Shown: positions 1-8,989 of the stretch, piece after piece
Layout: every line of letters begins with the position of its first letter
How positions within the stretch are numbered: the stretch's first letter is position 1
DNA from: BOG-908 sp963795825
Lineage (GTDB): Bacteria; Pseudomonadota; Alphaproteobacteria; Acetobacterales; Acetobacteraceae
Direction of reading: 5' to 3'
NCBI GenBank assembly: GCA_963795825.1
Contig: CAWCIW010000001.1
Location: 372,001-436,000, forward strand
DNA: 64,000 nt
Translations under genes and position numbers: made by a program
The notes under the pieces: model-generated
What the model saw: the letters and a program-made list of their open reading frames with translations, nothing else
Database searches by the model: none
Told to the model about the DNA's origin: nothing

Positions 1-48
1 CGTGGATACTTCCGGCGGCAGGCGTTCGGCGCAATCAAGTCGCCGCCC

Positions 49-504
49 TCACGGGCGCCCGGCGCGATGATAGGGATGCCCGGACAGGATCGCCTGCGCG
101 CGGTATAGCTGTTCCACCAGCATCACCCGCACCAACATGTGCGGCCAGGTGAGCGCGCCCAGCGACAGGCCCGCATCGGCCCGCTCCAGAACGCCGCGCG
201 ACAGGCCCTCCGCCCCGCCGATCACGAAGGTGACCGCGCGGCCGCCGGCCAGCCAGCTTTCCAGCCGGGTGGCGAGCGCCGCGCTGCCGCAGGACGGCGC
301 CTCGCTGTCGAGCGCCACCAGCCAGGCGCCGGCCCCCACCGCCGCGAGCAGCGCCTCCCCCTCGCGCCGCTTGATCTCCGCTGGCGCGCCCTGGCCGTCC
401 GCCAGCTCGGTGACCGCGAGCTTCGGCCGTAGCCGCTTGTTGTAGCGCTCGAACAGCTCGGCTTCCGGCCCATGGCGGAGCCGGCCGATGGCCACCAGCC
501 GCAT
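49..504 (-). CDS. rlmH: 23S rRNA (pseudouridine-1915-N3)-methyltransferase RlmH
   Basis: A 151-residue SPOUT methyltransferase expected to methylate pseudouridine 1915 in helix 69 of 23S rRNA on assembled ribosomes. The family's SAM-binding knot is visible as FVIGGAEGL, and the C-terminus carries the expected WPHMLVRVMLVEQLYRA and GHPYHR signatures. Length matches the usual 150-160 residues. The start ATG overlaps the TGA of the DUF2306 gene (TGATG at 502-506), implying translational coupling. It follows nadD-rsfS, a common alphaproteobacterial neighbourhood. Confident. Confidence 0.95.
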   Translation of the reverse strand: MRLVAIGRLRHGPEAELFERYNKRLRPKLAVTELADGQGAPAEIKRREGEALLAAVGAGAWLVALDSEAPSCGSAALATRLESWLAGGRAVTFVIGGAEGLSRGVLERADAGLSLGALTWPHMLVRVMLVEQLYRAQAILSGHPYHRAGRP

Positions 505-911
505 CAGCGGGGCTGCGGCGGGCCGAACACCACGTCGTGCATGATACGGCCGGGCAGGAGCGTGAAACCGCCGGCGATGATCAGCGCGCCGGCAAACAGC
601 GACACCATGGCGATCGCATGGCGCCGCACCCGGTGGCGCCGCGCATGCAGCACGGCGAACGGTAGCACGGCCAGGGTGATGAGGGAGATGACGTGTATGA
701 AGCTGAACCTGCCCTGCGCCAGCACGCGTATGCCGAACGAGCTGAGCGCGATCGCCGCCATAAGCCCGACCCAGATATAGCCGAGCGTGCGGTGCGGCAG
801 CGTGCCTTTCGGCGCGGCCAGCTGGACTGTGCCCAGGGCCAGCGCGGCCAGCGCCAGAAAGGCGTGTATCTGGAAGAGAAGGGGGGCTTGCAGGAGGGGG
901 TGCAGGCTCAT
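504..911 (-). CDS. DUF2306-type four-helix membrane protein
   Basis: A 135-residue hydrophobic protein with about four membrane segments, roughly residues 12-32, 44-64, 72-90 and 98-118. The pattern, including LPHRTLGYIWVGLMA, resembles DUF2306 integral membrane proteins, whose function is not established. It is coupled to rlmH by a TGATG overlap. Repeat R1 ends about 10 bp upstream of its ATG, so the 5' leader is essentially repeat sequence. Family assignment is from recognition of the pattern; no function is claimed. Confidence 0.75.
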   Translation of the reverse strand: MSLHPLLQAPLLFQIHAFLALAALALGTVQLAAPKGTLPHRTLGYIWVGLMAAIALSSFGIRVLAQGRFSFIHVISLITLAVLPFAVLHARRHRVRRHAIAMVSLFAGALIIAGGFTLLPGRIMHDVVFGPPQPR

Positions 912-920
912 GGCGGCGCC

Positions 921-1100
921 GGAAGGAAGGAAGCAGTCCTTTTTTGAAAAAAAGGACCAAGAGACTTTTGCTCCCCCGGTGGCATGACCATCCGCCCCTT
1001 CTGCCAGCGAATGCGCTTGCGGAAAGGAGGCGGGCCCTGGTGCAGGCGGGGCGCAAAAGTCTTTTGCTTCTTTTTTTCAAAAAAGAAGGCCTTTCTTGCC
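921..1100. repeat. R1, full repeat (B arm / A arm)
   Basis: Full element. The left B-type hairpin (AGTCC and GGACC around a T7/A7 stem) is followed by CAAGAGACTTTTG. A GC core (CTCCCCCGG ... GCGGGGCGC) follows, then the right A-type hairpin ending in GGCCTTTCTTGCC. The right end runs straight into the rsfS stop codon. Confidence 0.9.
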
Positions 1101-1447
1101 TAGCCGCTCTGCGCCACCGGCTCATCGAAATCCGCACCCCACATCTTCTCCAGCGCATACAGGGCGCGCGCGTCCGGCTTGAACAGGTGGATCACGATAT
1201 CCCCCGCGTCGATCAGCACCCAGTCCGATCCGCCGGCGCCCTCGATGCGCACCCGCTTCACGCCGGCCTCGCCCAGGCGGTCCTCCAGATGGGTGGCCAT
1301 GGCGCTGATCTGGCGGTCGGCCAGGCCGGTGGCGATCACCATGCGGTCGGCGAAGGAGGCGCGGCCGGCCAGGTCGATGGCCACCACCGCCTCGGCCTTG
1401 TCGACCTCCAGGCTCTCCACGATCACCGCCTGCAATTTGGCCAGCAT
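1100..1447 (-). CDS. rsfS: Ribosomal silencing factor RsfS
   Basis: RsfS (Iojap/YbeB) binds L14 on the 50S subunit and blocks subunit joining in slow growth. The conserved core is complete, from LAKLQAVIVESLEVDKAE through SFADRMVIATGLADRQISAMA to GAGGSDWVLIDAGDIVIHLF and YALEKMWG. The ATG at 1447 gives 115 residues. The frame stays open upstream to 1753 with a Lys/Pro/Ala-rich stretch typical of N-terminal extensions in this group, so the true start may lie further upstream. The stop TAG is the first triplet of the flanking repeat border (TAGGCAAG). It lies downstream of nadD, as in many bacteria. Confidence 0.9.
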   Translation of the reverse strand: MLAKLQAVIVESLEVDKAEAVVAIDLAGRASFADRMVIATGLADRQISAMATHLEDRLGEAGVKRVRIEGAGGSDWVLIDAGDIVIHLFKPDARALYALEKMWGADFDEPVAQSG

Positions 1448-1551
1448 CGCCTGGTCGGCCGGCGCATCGCGGCCGCCCTGGGTTTTGGGGCTGCGCGGGC
1501 CGGCGGCCACCGCTTTCTTGCGCGCGGTGCCCGGCGTGCGCGCGGCCTCCT

Positions 1552-2317
1552 TCAGAGCGGCCGGCGCCTTGGGGACGCGGCGCTTGGGCTCGTTGGCGCC
1601 TGGGGCGGCGGGTGGGGCGGGCTTTCGGGCGATAGGTTTTCTCCGTTTGTGGCCCCTCTCGGGGTAGCGGTTCCCCCACCGGGGGCGGTAGCGGCGGCCC
1701 TGCGCAGGGCAGTGGCCGATATTGCGGTCTGCCGGCCGCCCAGAACCACCCATGCGGGCGCAGCCAGATCGGCCAGCCCGGGTGCCTCGCGCGCCGGGCG
1801 CCTGGACCGGGCCAGCCGCCGCGCCGCCTGGGACGCCACGGCAATGCGAGTGTAGGTTGGCCGGGGCAGGACCGCAAAGGGAACGATGCGCGCAATGTCC
1901 ATCCAGCCACGCCAGCGCGGCAACTGTGTCAGATTATCCGCACCCATCAGCCACACGAAGCGCACGCGCGGGAACAGCCGTGCGCAAAGCGCGCAGCGTG
2001 TCGAGCGTGTAGCGGGTGCGCAGGTGGCGCTCGATGTCGGTGGCGACCACGCGCCTGCCATCTGCGATCGCGCGCGCGCGCGGCGAGGCGGGTGCGGCAG
2101 GGGCGCCATGCCGGCGGCGCGGCTTGAGCGGGTTGCCGGGCGAGACCAGCAGCCAGACCTGGTCCAGCCGCAGGGCGCGCAGCGCTTCCTGGGCCACGTG
2201 GAGGTGGCCGGCATGGGCCGGGTTGAAGCTGCCGCCCAGCAGGCCCACCCGCATGCGGCGGCGGTCCCCGAAGCGCGGCAGGGCGGCGGCGGGGGCGTGG
2301 TGCGGGGGATGACACAT
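1552..2317 (-). CDS. nadD: Nicotinate-nucleotide adenylyltransferase NadD (frame broken in this sequence)
   Basis: Transfers AMP from ATP to nicotinate mononucleotide in NAD synthesis. The N-terminal part reads MRVGLLGGSFNPAHAGHLHV, with the family's HxGH adenylyltransferase motif. The C-terminal part, in another frame, reads FVWLMGADNLTQLPRWRGW and later ISATALRRA. The two join at about 1980-1990 with one base missing, so the break is probably an assembly indel in an essential gene. Starts at 2317 or 2254 are both possible. The last 45 or so residues are low complexity, so the real stop is uncertain. Divergent from the sulfotransferase gene with only 28 bp between starts. Confidence 0.85.
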
Positions 2318-2345
2318 CGGCGCCAACCTAGCTAGTTTTCGCGCG

Positions 2346-3627
2346 ATGAAACGCCCCTTGATCCTGCACATAGGGATGTCGAAAACCGGCAGCTCCTCGA
2401 TACAGCACGTGCTGGCCGAGCAGCGGCCGGCCTTAAGCGCGCAGGGGGTGTATCTCGCGCGCAGCCCGGGCTGGGCCAACCACGCACTGCTGCCCGCTTC
2501 GGTGGTGAACGACCCGAAGATCCTGTGGGGCTACCATCCTGGCACCTGGGAGGGGCTCTCGCCGGAGGTGCGCATCGCCCGTTTCCGCGACGAGTTCGCC
2601 GCCGAGATGTCCGCCCTGCCGGACGACGTGGCGCGCGTGATCATCACCGCCGAACAGCTCGGCATGGTGTTGCGCGAACCCGACGAGGTGGCCCGCCTGG
2701 CCGCTTTGCTCGGCGCTTATTTCGCGCCGGTGCAGGTGGTGGTGTATATCCGCCGGCAGGACCAGCACGCCGCCAGCGCCTATGGGGAGTGGTTGCGCAG
2801 CGGCACATTGCGCGAACCGGGCCTGCCGGCGGGCGGCCCGGAGAAGCATCCCGAATACGATTATGGCGGGCTGCTCGACTGCTGGGCGGACGCGTTCGGC
2901 GCGGCGGCGATCGTGCCACGCATCTTCGCGCGCGACCGCCTGCTGGACGGCGACGTGGTGGCCGATTTTCTGGCGCTGGCCGGCATCGCGCTGCCGCCGT
3001 TGCCGCCCGAACTCCGGCCAGAGCAACCTCAGCCTCAGCGCGCCGGCCCAGCAGCTGATGCTCGAAGCGGGCCGCCGCATGGCGTCGCGCGCCGGCGACA
3101 CGATCTGGCGCGACACGCCGGCCTGGCGCCATCTGGCGACCTCCGTGTCCGAAGCGCTGCCCGGGCGCGGCTGGCGGCCGACGCGCGCGGAAGCGTCGGC
3201 GTTTCTCGCCCGCTTCGCAGACACCAACGAACGGGCCCGCGCGCGTTTCTTTCCGCAGCAGGCGACATTGTTCGAGATGAGCGTGGCGGATCTGCCGGAG
3301 GCGGCGGTGCCGGTATCGCGTGAGGCGGTTTTGGCGGCGGCGCTCGATGCTCTGCTGCACGAGATGCAGGCCAGCACGCAGCGCCAGGCGGCGGCGGCGA
3401 TGGCGCAGTATCGGCTGGCGCGTCAGCTCAAGGACCGGGCCGCGATGCGGAAATTGCTGCTGCGTGCTGTGAAGTATGCGCCGGATATGCTGTTGGCGCG
3501 GCTGCGTTTGGGTGCGTTCTTTTTGGAGGAAGGGGATTTGCGGCAGGCGCGGCAGCATGCGGAGGCGGCTTTGCGGATCGCGCCGGAGGATTTGGCGGCT
3601 CTTCGGTTGTTGCGGTCTGTTAAGTAA
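2346..3627 (+). CDS. Sulfotransferase-like protein with C-terminal TPR (frame broken)
   Basis: The N-terminus LILHIGMSKTGSSSIQHVL carries a PAPS 5'-phosphosulfate loop (KTGSSS), as in sulfotransferases. The middle has IITAEQLG and VVVYIRRQDQHAAS, resembling the 3'-phosphate-binding region. The C-terminus, in another frame, has TPR-like helices (AVKYAPDMLLARLRLGAF, then EEGDLRQARQHAEAALRIAP). The frames join at about 3005-3012, where RSGQSNLSLS would be continuous, so one base is probably wrong. Total about 427 residues. The acceptor, probably a surface glycan, is inferred only. The stop TAA is flush with repeat R2. Confidence 0.7.
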
Positions 3628-3833
3628 GGCAAGGAAGGCCTTCTTTTTTGAAAAAAAGAAGCAAAAAACTTTTGCTGTGACGTACGTGCGAGGCTTCGGT
3701 TGTTAGTACCAGGCTTGGTGTTTTGGGACAGCGCTCGCTGCAGCCGTTTCGATTGGCAGAACCAGAGCAGGCCTTGGTGCAGGCGTCGGAGCAAAAGCTT
3801 TTTGGTCCTTTTTCTCGAAAAAGGACTACTTGC
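3628..3833. repeat. R2, full repeat (A arm / B arm)
   Basis: Lies exactly between two convergent genes. It begins right after the TAA of the sulfotransferase and ends right before the TAA (minus strand) of the phosphatase. The left A hairpin, an inner hairpin CTGCAGCC...TTGGCAG, GTGCAGGCGTC and the right B hairpin are all present. Confidence 0.95.
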
Positions 3834-4385
3834 TTACTTCGCTACCGCCTCCAACCGCCAGGGCTCTCCAGGAACGCACCGCAAAGGCACCCCATTCTCG
3901 GTGCGCACCAGCGCGGACAATCCCATCGCGGCGCGCACCGCGCGGAACATCGCGCCATGCGCCACGATCAGTGTTACGGCCGGCGCGGCGAGCGCGCGGT
4001 TGAGCGCGGGGACCACGCGCGCCTGCAGCGCCTCGAAGCTTTCGCCGCCTTGCGGGGTGTAGGTGTTTTGCACCCAGTCGTCGTACCAGGTGCCCATCGG
4101 GTGGCCTTCCTGGTCGCCGAAGGCGGCTTCCTGCAGGTCGGCATCGGTGGTGAAGGGGAGGCCGAGCCGGCCGCCCACGATGCGCGCGGTCTCCTGCGCG
4201 CGGCCGAGCGGGGAGGCGACGATCCGGGCTATGCCGTGGTTGGCGAGCAAGGCCGCGGCGGCATGCGCCTGTGCCGTGCCGAGCGCGTTGAGCGGGATAT
4301 CGGTGCGCCCCTGGCTGCGCCCGCCGGCGTTCCAGTCGGTCTCGCCATGACGCAGAAAGAAGAATTCGGATGGTGTGATCAGCAA
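3834..4385 (-). CDS. Histidine phosphatase family protein (phosphoglycerate-mutase-like)
   Basis: A 183-residue protein with the phosphohistidine signature FFLRHGETDWN at residues 9-19, where the His is the catalytic nucleophile. Further family markers are SPLGRAQETARI and the C-terminal second His in TLIVAHGAMFRAV. Length suits a cobalamin-phosphatase or broad-specificity phosphatase of the branch. It could be named gpmB- or cobC-like, but no cobalamin genes are near, so no substrate is claimed. The stop codon lies in the TAAGCAAG border of R2. Confidence 0.85.
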   Translation of the reverse strand: MLITPSEFFFLRHGETDWNAGGRSQGRTDIPLNALGTAQAHAAAALLANHGIARIVASPLGRAQETARIVGGRLGLPFTTDADLQEAAFGDQEGHPMGTWYDDWVQNTYTPQGGESFEALQARVVPALNRALAAPAVTLIVAHGAMFRAVRAAMGLSALVRTENGVPLRCVPGEPWRLEAVAK

Positions 4386-4433
4386 GTTCTAGTCCTGTCG
4401 TATGCGCATCCGGAATGATACGGACCTCGCAAA

Positions 4434-4493
4434 TGCGGGGAGTCAAAAGTCTTTTGCTTCTTTTCTTCAGAAAAGAAGGCCTTGCTTCCTTGC
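4434..4493. repeat. R3, half repeat (right A arm only)
   Basis: Only a right arm: a small stem (CTCGC-AAAT-GCGGGG), then AGTCAAAAGTCTTTTGC and the hairpin CTTCTTTTCT/AGAAAAGAAG. It ends flush at the prs stop TAG. Confidence 0.85.
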
Positions 4494-5426
4494 CTAGTCG
4501 AAAAGCGAGCTAACCGAACTCTCATCGGAAATCCGATGAATCGCCTCCGCCAGCAAAGGCGCAATAGTCGCCTCGCGCAAATTCGGCGACTGCTTCACCG
4601 CATCGGTCGCCACGATACTGTCGGTGATCGTCATCATCTCGATCGGGCTGGCCGCGATGCGCGCCACCGCGCCGCCGGACAGCACGCCGTGCGTCACATA
4701 GACGCTCACCGATTTCGCACCCTCCTTGATCAGCGCGTCCGCCGCGTTGCAGAGCGTGCCGCCGGAATCGCAGATGTCGTCGACAAGTATACAATCGCGG
4801 CCGTCCACGTCGCCGATCACGTTCATCACTTCGGATACGCCGGCGCGCTCGCGCCGTTTGTCGATGATCGCGAGATCGATGTTCAGCCGCGTGGCGAGCG
4901 CGCGGGCGCGCACCACGCCGCCCACGTCCGGCGACACGATCATGATGTCGCGGCCTTCGTAGCGCGCGCGTATGTCGGCCATGAACAGCGGCGCGGCGAA
5001 CAGATTGTCGAGCGGGATGTCGAAGAAGCCCTGTATCTGGCCGGCGTGCAGGTCGAGGGTGAGTACGCGGTTGGCGCCGGCTTCGGTGATAAGGTTGGCC
5101 ACGAGTTTGGCGCTGATCGGCGTGCGCGGCGCGGATTTGCGGTCCTGCCGGGCATAGCCGAAATAGGGGATCACGGCGGTGACGCGGCGCGCCGAGCTGC
5201 GTCGCAGCGCGTCCATCATGATGAGCAGTTCCATCAGGTTGTCGTTGGCGGGGTAGCTGGTGCTCTGGATGACGAACACGTCCTCGCCGCGTACGTTCTC
5301 CTGGATCTCGACGAACACTTCCATGTCTGCGAAGCGGCGGACGGAGGCTCGGGTTAGCGGCAGCCCCAGATTGCGTGCTACTGCCTCGGCCAAAGGCCGA
5401 TTGCTGTTGCAGGCTACGATTTTCAT
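4494..5426 (-). CDS. prs: Ribose-phosphate pyrophosphokinase (PRPP synthetase)
   Basis: Makes PRPP from ribose-5-phosphate and ATP for nucleotide, histidine, tryptophan and NAD synthesis. 310 residues, the normal length. The catalytic flexible loop PYFGYARQDRK, the ATP-site RVLTLDLHAGQIQGFFDIP and the PRPP-binding DCILVDDICDSGGTL are all intact, as is the C-terminal EAIHRISDESSVSSLF. The ATG at 5426 is preceded by GTGAAC and a short spacer to the divergent pqqB. Half repeats flank it on both sides (R3 and R4), each with its outer end toward prs. Confidence 0.97.
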   Translation of the reverse strand: MKIVACNSNRPLAEAVARNLGLPLTRASVRRFADMEVFVEIQENVRGEDVFVIQSTSYPANDNLMELLIMMDALRRSSARRVTAVIPYFGYARQDRKSAPRTPISAKLVANLITEAGANRVLTLDLHAGQIQGFFDIPLDNLFAAPLFMADIRARYEGRDIMIVSPDVGGVVRARALATRLNIDLAIIDKRRERAGVSEVMNVIGDVDGRDCILVDDICDSGGTLCNAADALIKEGAKSVSVYVTHGVLSGGAVARIAASPIEMMTITDSIVATDAVKQSPNLREATIAPLLAEAIHRISDESSVSSLFD

Positions 5427-5487
5427 GGTTCACTTCCCCGGGGCGCGCGCGGGGTCGGTTTAGCGTTGTGTCATTGGTCTGTCACCC

Positions 5488-5547
5488 TAGGAAGGAAGGC
5501 CTTCTTTTTTGAGAAAAAGAAGCAAAAAACTTTTGCTCCGCTGTCGC
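5488..5547. repeat. R4, half repeat (left A arm only)
   Basis: Left arm AAGGAAGGCCTTC with hairpin and CAAAAAACTTTTGC, followed by a short stem CTCC...GGGAG. It lies in the divergent space between prs and pqqB and ends about 12 bp before the pqqB ATG. Confidence 0.85.
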
Positions 5548-5558
5548 GGGAGGCGGAT

Positions 5559-6450
5559 ATGAGGTGTCTGGTTTTGGGGGCGGCCGCGGGGGGCGGGTTT
5601 CCGCAGTGGAATTGCGCGTGTCGGTTGTGTGCGTTGGCGCGGGCGGGCGATCCGCGGGCTTTGCCGCGCACGCAGGTGGCGGTGGCGGTTACCGCGGATG
5701 CCGCGCGCTGGGTCGTGGTGGGGGCCTCGCCGGATTTGCGGCAGCAGATCCTGGCGAATCCGGCCATGGCGCCGGTGGGCGCGCGGCACTCGCCGATCGT
5801 GGGCGTGGTGCTGGTCAGCGCCGACGTGGACGGCATGGCGGGCCTGCTGGTGCTGCGCGAGCAGCAGCGCCTGCGCATCTGGGCGCCGGCGGCCATCCTG
5901 AAGGTGATGGCGGAGAACCCGATCTTCGCCTCGCTCGATCCGGCGCTGGTGGAGCGCGTGGCCGTGGTGCCGGGCGAGCCGGTCGATACCGGCTTCGGCC
6001 TGGTGCTGACGCTGCTCGAGATGCCGGGCAAGGTGCCGCTCTACCAGGAGGATCGCGGCGCCGCGGTGGCCGAGGCGGCCAGCACCTATGCGGCGCGGCT
6101 CGAGGCTGAACGGGCAGAGCGTGGTGCTGGCGCCGGCCTGCGCGCAGATCACGCCGGCGGTGCTGGGCCGGCTGGAGGGCGCGGACGTGCTGTTCTTCGA
6201 CGGCACGCTGTTCACCGACGACGAGATGATCGTGGCCGGGCTGGGGCCCAAGACGGGGCGGCGTATGGGTCATGTGCCGGTATCGGGGCCAGGCGGCTCG
6301 ATGGACGCGCTGGCGTCGGTCGGGGGGCGGCGCATCTATTTCCACATCAACAACAGCAATCCGATGCTGCTCGAGGGCTCGCCGGAGCGGCTGGCGGTGG
6401 AGGCGGCGGGGTTCGCGGTGGCGTTCGACGGGATGTCGGTCGAGGTCTGA
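5559..6450 (+). CDS. pqqB: Pyrroloquinoline quinone biosynthesis protein B (frame broken)
   Basis: PqqB is a metallo-beta-lactamase-fold protein that oxidises the tyrosine-derived part of the PQQ precursor. The diagnostic start VLGAAAGGGFPQWNCACRLC is present, followed by HSPIVGVVLVSADVDGMAGLL. The second part (SVVLAPACAQITPAVLGRLEGADVLFFDGT, INNSNPML) is in another frame. A one-base error at about 6100-6108 explains this. Total about 296 residues, the family length. No pqqA, C, D or E lies beside it, so PQQ synthesis must be completed by genes elsewhere. The start is just downstream of half repeat R4. Confidence 0.9.
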
Positions 6451-6458
6451 ACGATCGG

Positions 6459-6639
6459 CAGCAAGAAAGGCCTTCTTTTTCGAGAAAAAGAAGCAAAAAG
6501 CTTTTGCTATGACGCCGGCACGAAGATCTGGCTGATATTGCCACCGTATCGACTTACAATACGGGAGCAGCTCTTGGTGCAGGCGTCGGAGCAAAAGCTT
6601 TTTGCTTCTTTTTCTCGAAAAAGAAGGCCTTCTTGCCTT
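6459..6639. repeat. R5, full repeat (A / A)
   Basis: Both arms are A type. Core GACGCCGGCACGA ... GGTGCAGGCGTC is class I with one changed base. It lies between co-directional pqqB and the RnfD-like gene. Confidence 0.95.
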
Positions 6640-6714
6640 CCGTCCCTAAACCAACATTTAGTTGCCGAACCCGCCGATCCGCGCAACGGTTCGTCTCCAG
6701 ATCGATGGGGTGAC

Positions 6715-7527
6715 ATGGGCGCATCGGCACTGTTCCAGGCGGCCAGGCCGGACCCGCGCTGGTTCCAGCTCGCCACCCTCTCCGCCCTGCTGGCGACGGC
6801 GATCCTGGTCTATGACACGGGGGCCAGCCTGGCACAGCTGGGTGTCACGCTGGCCGCCGCGCTCGCCGTCCAGGCGGCCACCGCGCCCGGCCGGCGGCTG
6901 GACTGGCGCAGCCCGGCGATCACCGCCTTGTCGTTGACTTTGCTGCTGCGCACGCACGAACCGCTGGCCTGGGCGGCTGCCGGCGGGCTCGGCATCGCGT
7001 CCAAGCGCCTCTTCCGGGTGGGCGGCAAGCATCTTTGTAACCCGGCCTGTTTCGCCATCGTGGCCCTGCTGCTCACCACGCGGATAGTATGGGTCTCGCC
7101 CGGGCAATGGGGTGCGTGGGCCTGGGGGGCCGCGGCGCTGGGCTGCGCGGCCGCGCTGGTGCTGTCGCGCGCCAGGCGGCTGGATACGGCGCTCGCCTTT
7201 CTGGGCGCCTGGGGAATGCTGCTGGCGGCGCGCTGCCTCGCGCTGGAGGACCCCTGGACCATCCCGCTGCACCAGATGCAGTCCGGCGCGCTGCTGGTGT
7301 TCGCCTTCTTCATGGTCACCGACCCGCGCTCCACGCCGGACAGCCGGGCCGGCCGCATCCTGTTCGCCTGCAGCGTGGCCGCCCTCGCGCATCTGCTGAT
7401 GTTCCGCTGGCAGCTTCGCGAAGGGATGTTCTACGCGCTGATCGCCGCCGCCCCGCTCACGCCCTTGCTCGACTGGGCCGCGCCGGCCGCGCGGTTCACC
7501 TGGTCGCCCACCCCACAGGAGGCCTGA
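6715..7527 (+). CDS. RnfD/NqrB-like integral membrane protein
   Basis: A 270-residue protein with about eight membrane segments and the patterns GGKHLCNPACFAIVAL and FMVTDPRSTP, which resemble the RnfD/NqrB family. In Rnf/Nqr complexes these subunits bind FMN covalently at a Thr. No other rnf or nqr subunit is near, so this is an orphan paralogue rather than a complex member. It stops with TGA directly followed by the ATG of the DUF2330 gene, so the two are almost surely co-translated. The start at 6715 is chosen as the first ATG after R5; no strong ribosome-binding site is seen. Confidence 0.75.
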   Translation: MGASALFQAARPDPRWFQLATLSALLATAILVYDTGASLAQLGVTLAAALAVQAATAPGRRLDWRSPAITALSLTLLLRTHEPLAWAAAGGLGIASKRLFRVGGKHLCNPACFAIVALLLTTRIVWVSPGQWGAWAWGAAALGCAAALVLSRARRLDTALAFLGAWGMLLAARCLALEDPWTIPLHQMQSGALLVFAFFMVTDPRSTPDSRAGRILFACSVAALAHLLMFRWQLREGMFYALIAAAPLTPLLDWAAPAARFTWSPTPQEA

Positions 7528-8809
7528 ATGCGTATCCTCTGTTTCGCACTGGCGGCGCTGATCGCCGTGTCGTCGCCGGCCGGCGCGTTCTGCGGCTTCT
7601 ATGTGGCCACGCTGGACGAGCCGCTCACCAACAAGGCCTCGCGCGTGGTGCTGGTCCACCAGGATGGCCACACGCTGGTGACGATGGCCAGCGACGTGCA
7701 CGGCGATCCCAAGGAATTCGCCCTGGTGATCCCGGTGCCCACCGTGATCCGGCGCGAGCAGGTGCGCATCGTCAAGCCCGAGACGGTGGAGCATTTGGCC
7801 GACTACACCAAACCGCGCCTGGTGCAGTATTTCGATCCCGATCCGTGCGCGCCGCCCTTCTCCGCCATGAGCGCGATGGCACTGCCTACGCCGATGGCCG
7901 CAATGCCGCAAATACTGCGCAAAGCCGACGTGCGCATCGAGGCCGCCTTCAGCGTCGAGGAATACGACATCAAGGTGCTGGCGGCCGCCGACAGCCGTCG
8001 GCCTGATCGACTGGCTGAACCGCAACGGCTACCGCATTCCGCAGGCCGCCGCCCCGGTGATCACCAGCTACCTGCGCCAGGGCATGCATTTCTTCGTGGC
8101 CAAGGTGAACCTCGCCCGCATGCACAATAACACCAGCGGCTTCCTGCGCCCGATACGCGTGGCCTACGACACGCCGAAATTCATGCTGCCGATACGCCTC
8201 GGCACGGTGAACGCGGACGGCCCGCAGGACATGATCGTGCTGGCACTGACGCAGACCGGCCGCGTGGACGTGACCAATTACCGCACCGTGCGCATGCCGA
8301 ACGACGCGCATGTCCCCGAGTATATCGCCGACAAATTCGCCGCCTTCTACGATGTGGTGTTCGACCGCGCGGTGCAGTCCGCCGATCGTTCGGCGGTGTT
8401 CCTGGAATATGCCTGGCCGATCGCGGGCAATATGGGGCTGTGCGATCCCTGCTCTTCGCCGCCGATCACCGCTGGGGAGATGGACGAGCTCGGCGTCGCG
8501 CCGGACGGCGCCGCCGGCCAGCGCGGATTCGTCACCCGGCTGCACGTCCGTTACGACGGCGCGCATTTCCCCGAGGACCTGCAATTCCAGGAGACGCCCG
8601 ACACCCAGCAATTCCAGGCGCGGTTCGTCATCCAGGTCGCTTCGAAACTGCGCACCATGAACACCTGTGCCGCCGGCCGCGCGTATCGGCGCGAGCTGCA
8701 CGAACGGTGGAAACAGGAGAATGCCGCGCTGGCCAGCCTGACGGGGTGGGATCCGGACGACATCCACCGCGACATGGTGGCGCACTGGTTGCGTACGCGG
8801 GAAAATTAG
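7528..8809 (+). CDS. DUF2330 secreted Cys-containing protein (frame broken)
   Basis: The N-terminal signal peptide MRILCFALAALIAVSSPAGA is followed by FCGFYVATLDEPLTNKASRVVLV, typical of DUF2330. The rest (ITSYLRQGMHFFVAKVNLARM, GPQDMIVLALTQTGRVDV, GLCDPCSSPP) continues in another frame. Removing one C near 7996 restores AADSVGLIDWLNRNGYRIPQ. About 426 residues. Conserved cysteines (C22, the CDPC motif) suggest disulfides or cofactor binding in the periplasm. Function is unknown; tight pairing with the RnfD-like gene suggests a shared redox task. The stop TAG is flush with R6. Confidence 0.75.
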
Positions 8810-8989
8810 AAGGAAGCAAGGCCTTCTTTTTCGAGAAAAAGAAGCAAAAAGCTTTTGCTATGATGCCTGCACGAAGCGTTGGCTATCTATGCAAGCGCAT
8901 CGGCTTGCAATACGAAGGTAGGCCCTGGTGCAGGCGTCGGAGCAAAAGCTTTTTGGTCCTTTTTCTCGAAAAAGGACTACTTTCTTGCC
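8810..8989. repeat. R6, full repeat (A / B)
   Basis: Fills the whole gap between convergent DUF2330 and argB, flush to both stop codons. Core GATGCCTGCACGA ... GGTGCAGGCGTC; inner CTATGCAAGCGCATCGGCTTGCA hairpin (TGCAAG/CTTGCA). Confidence 0.95.
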
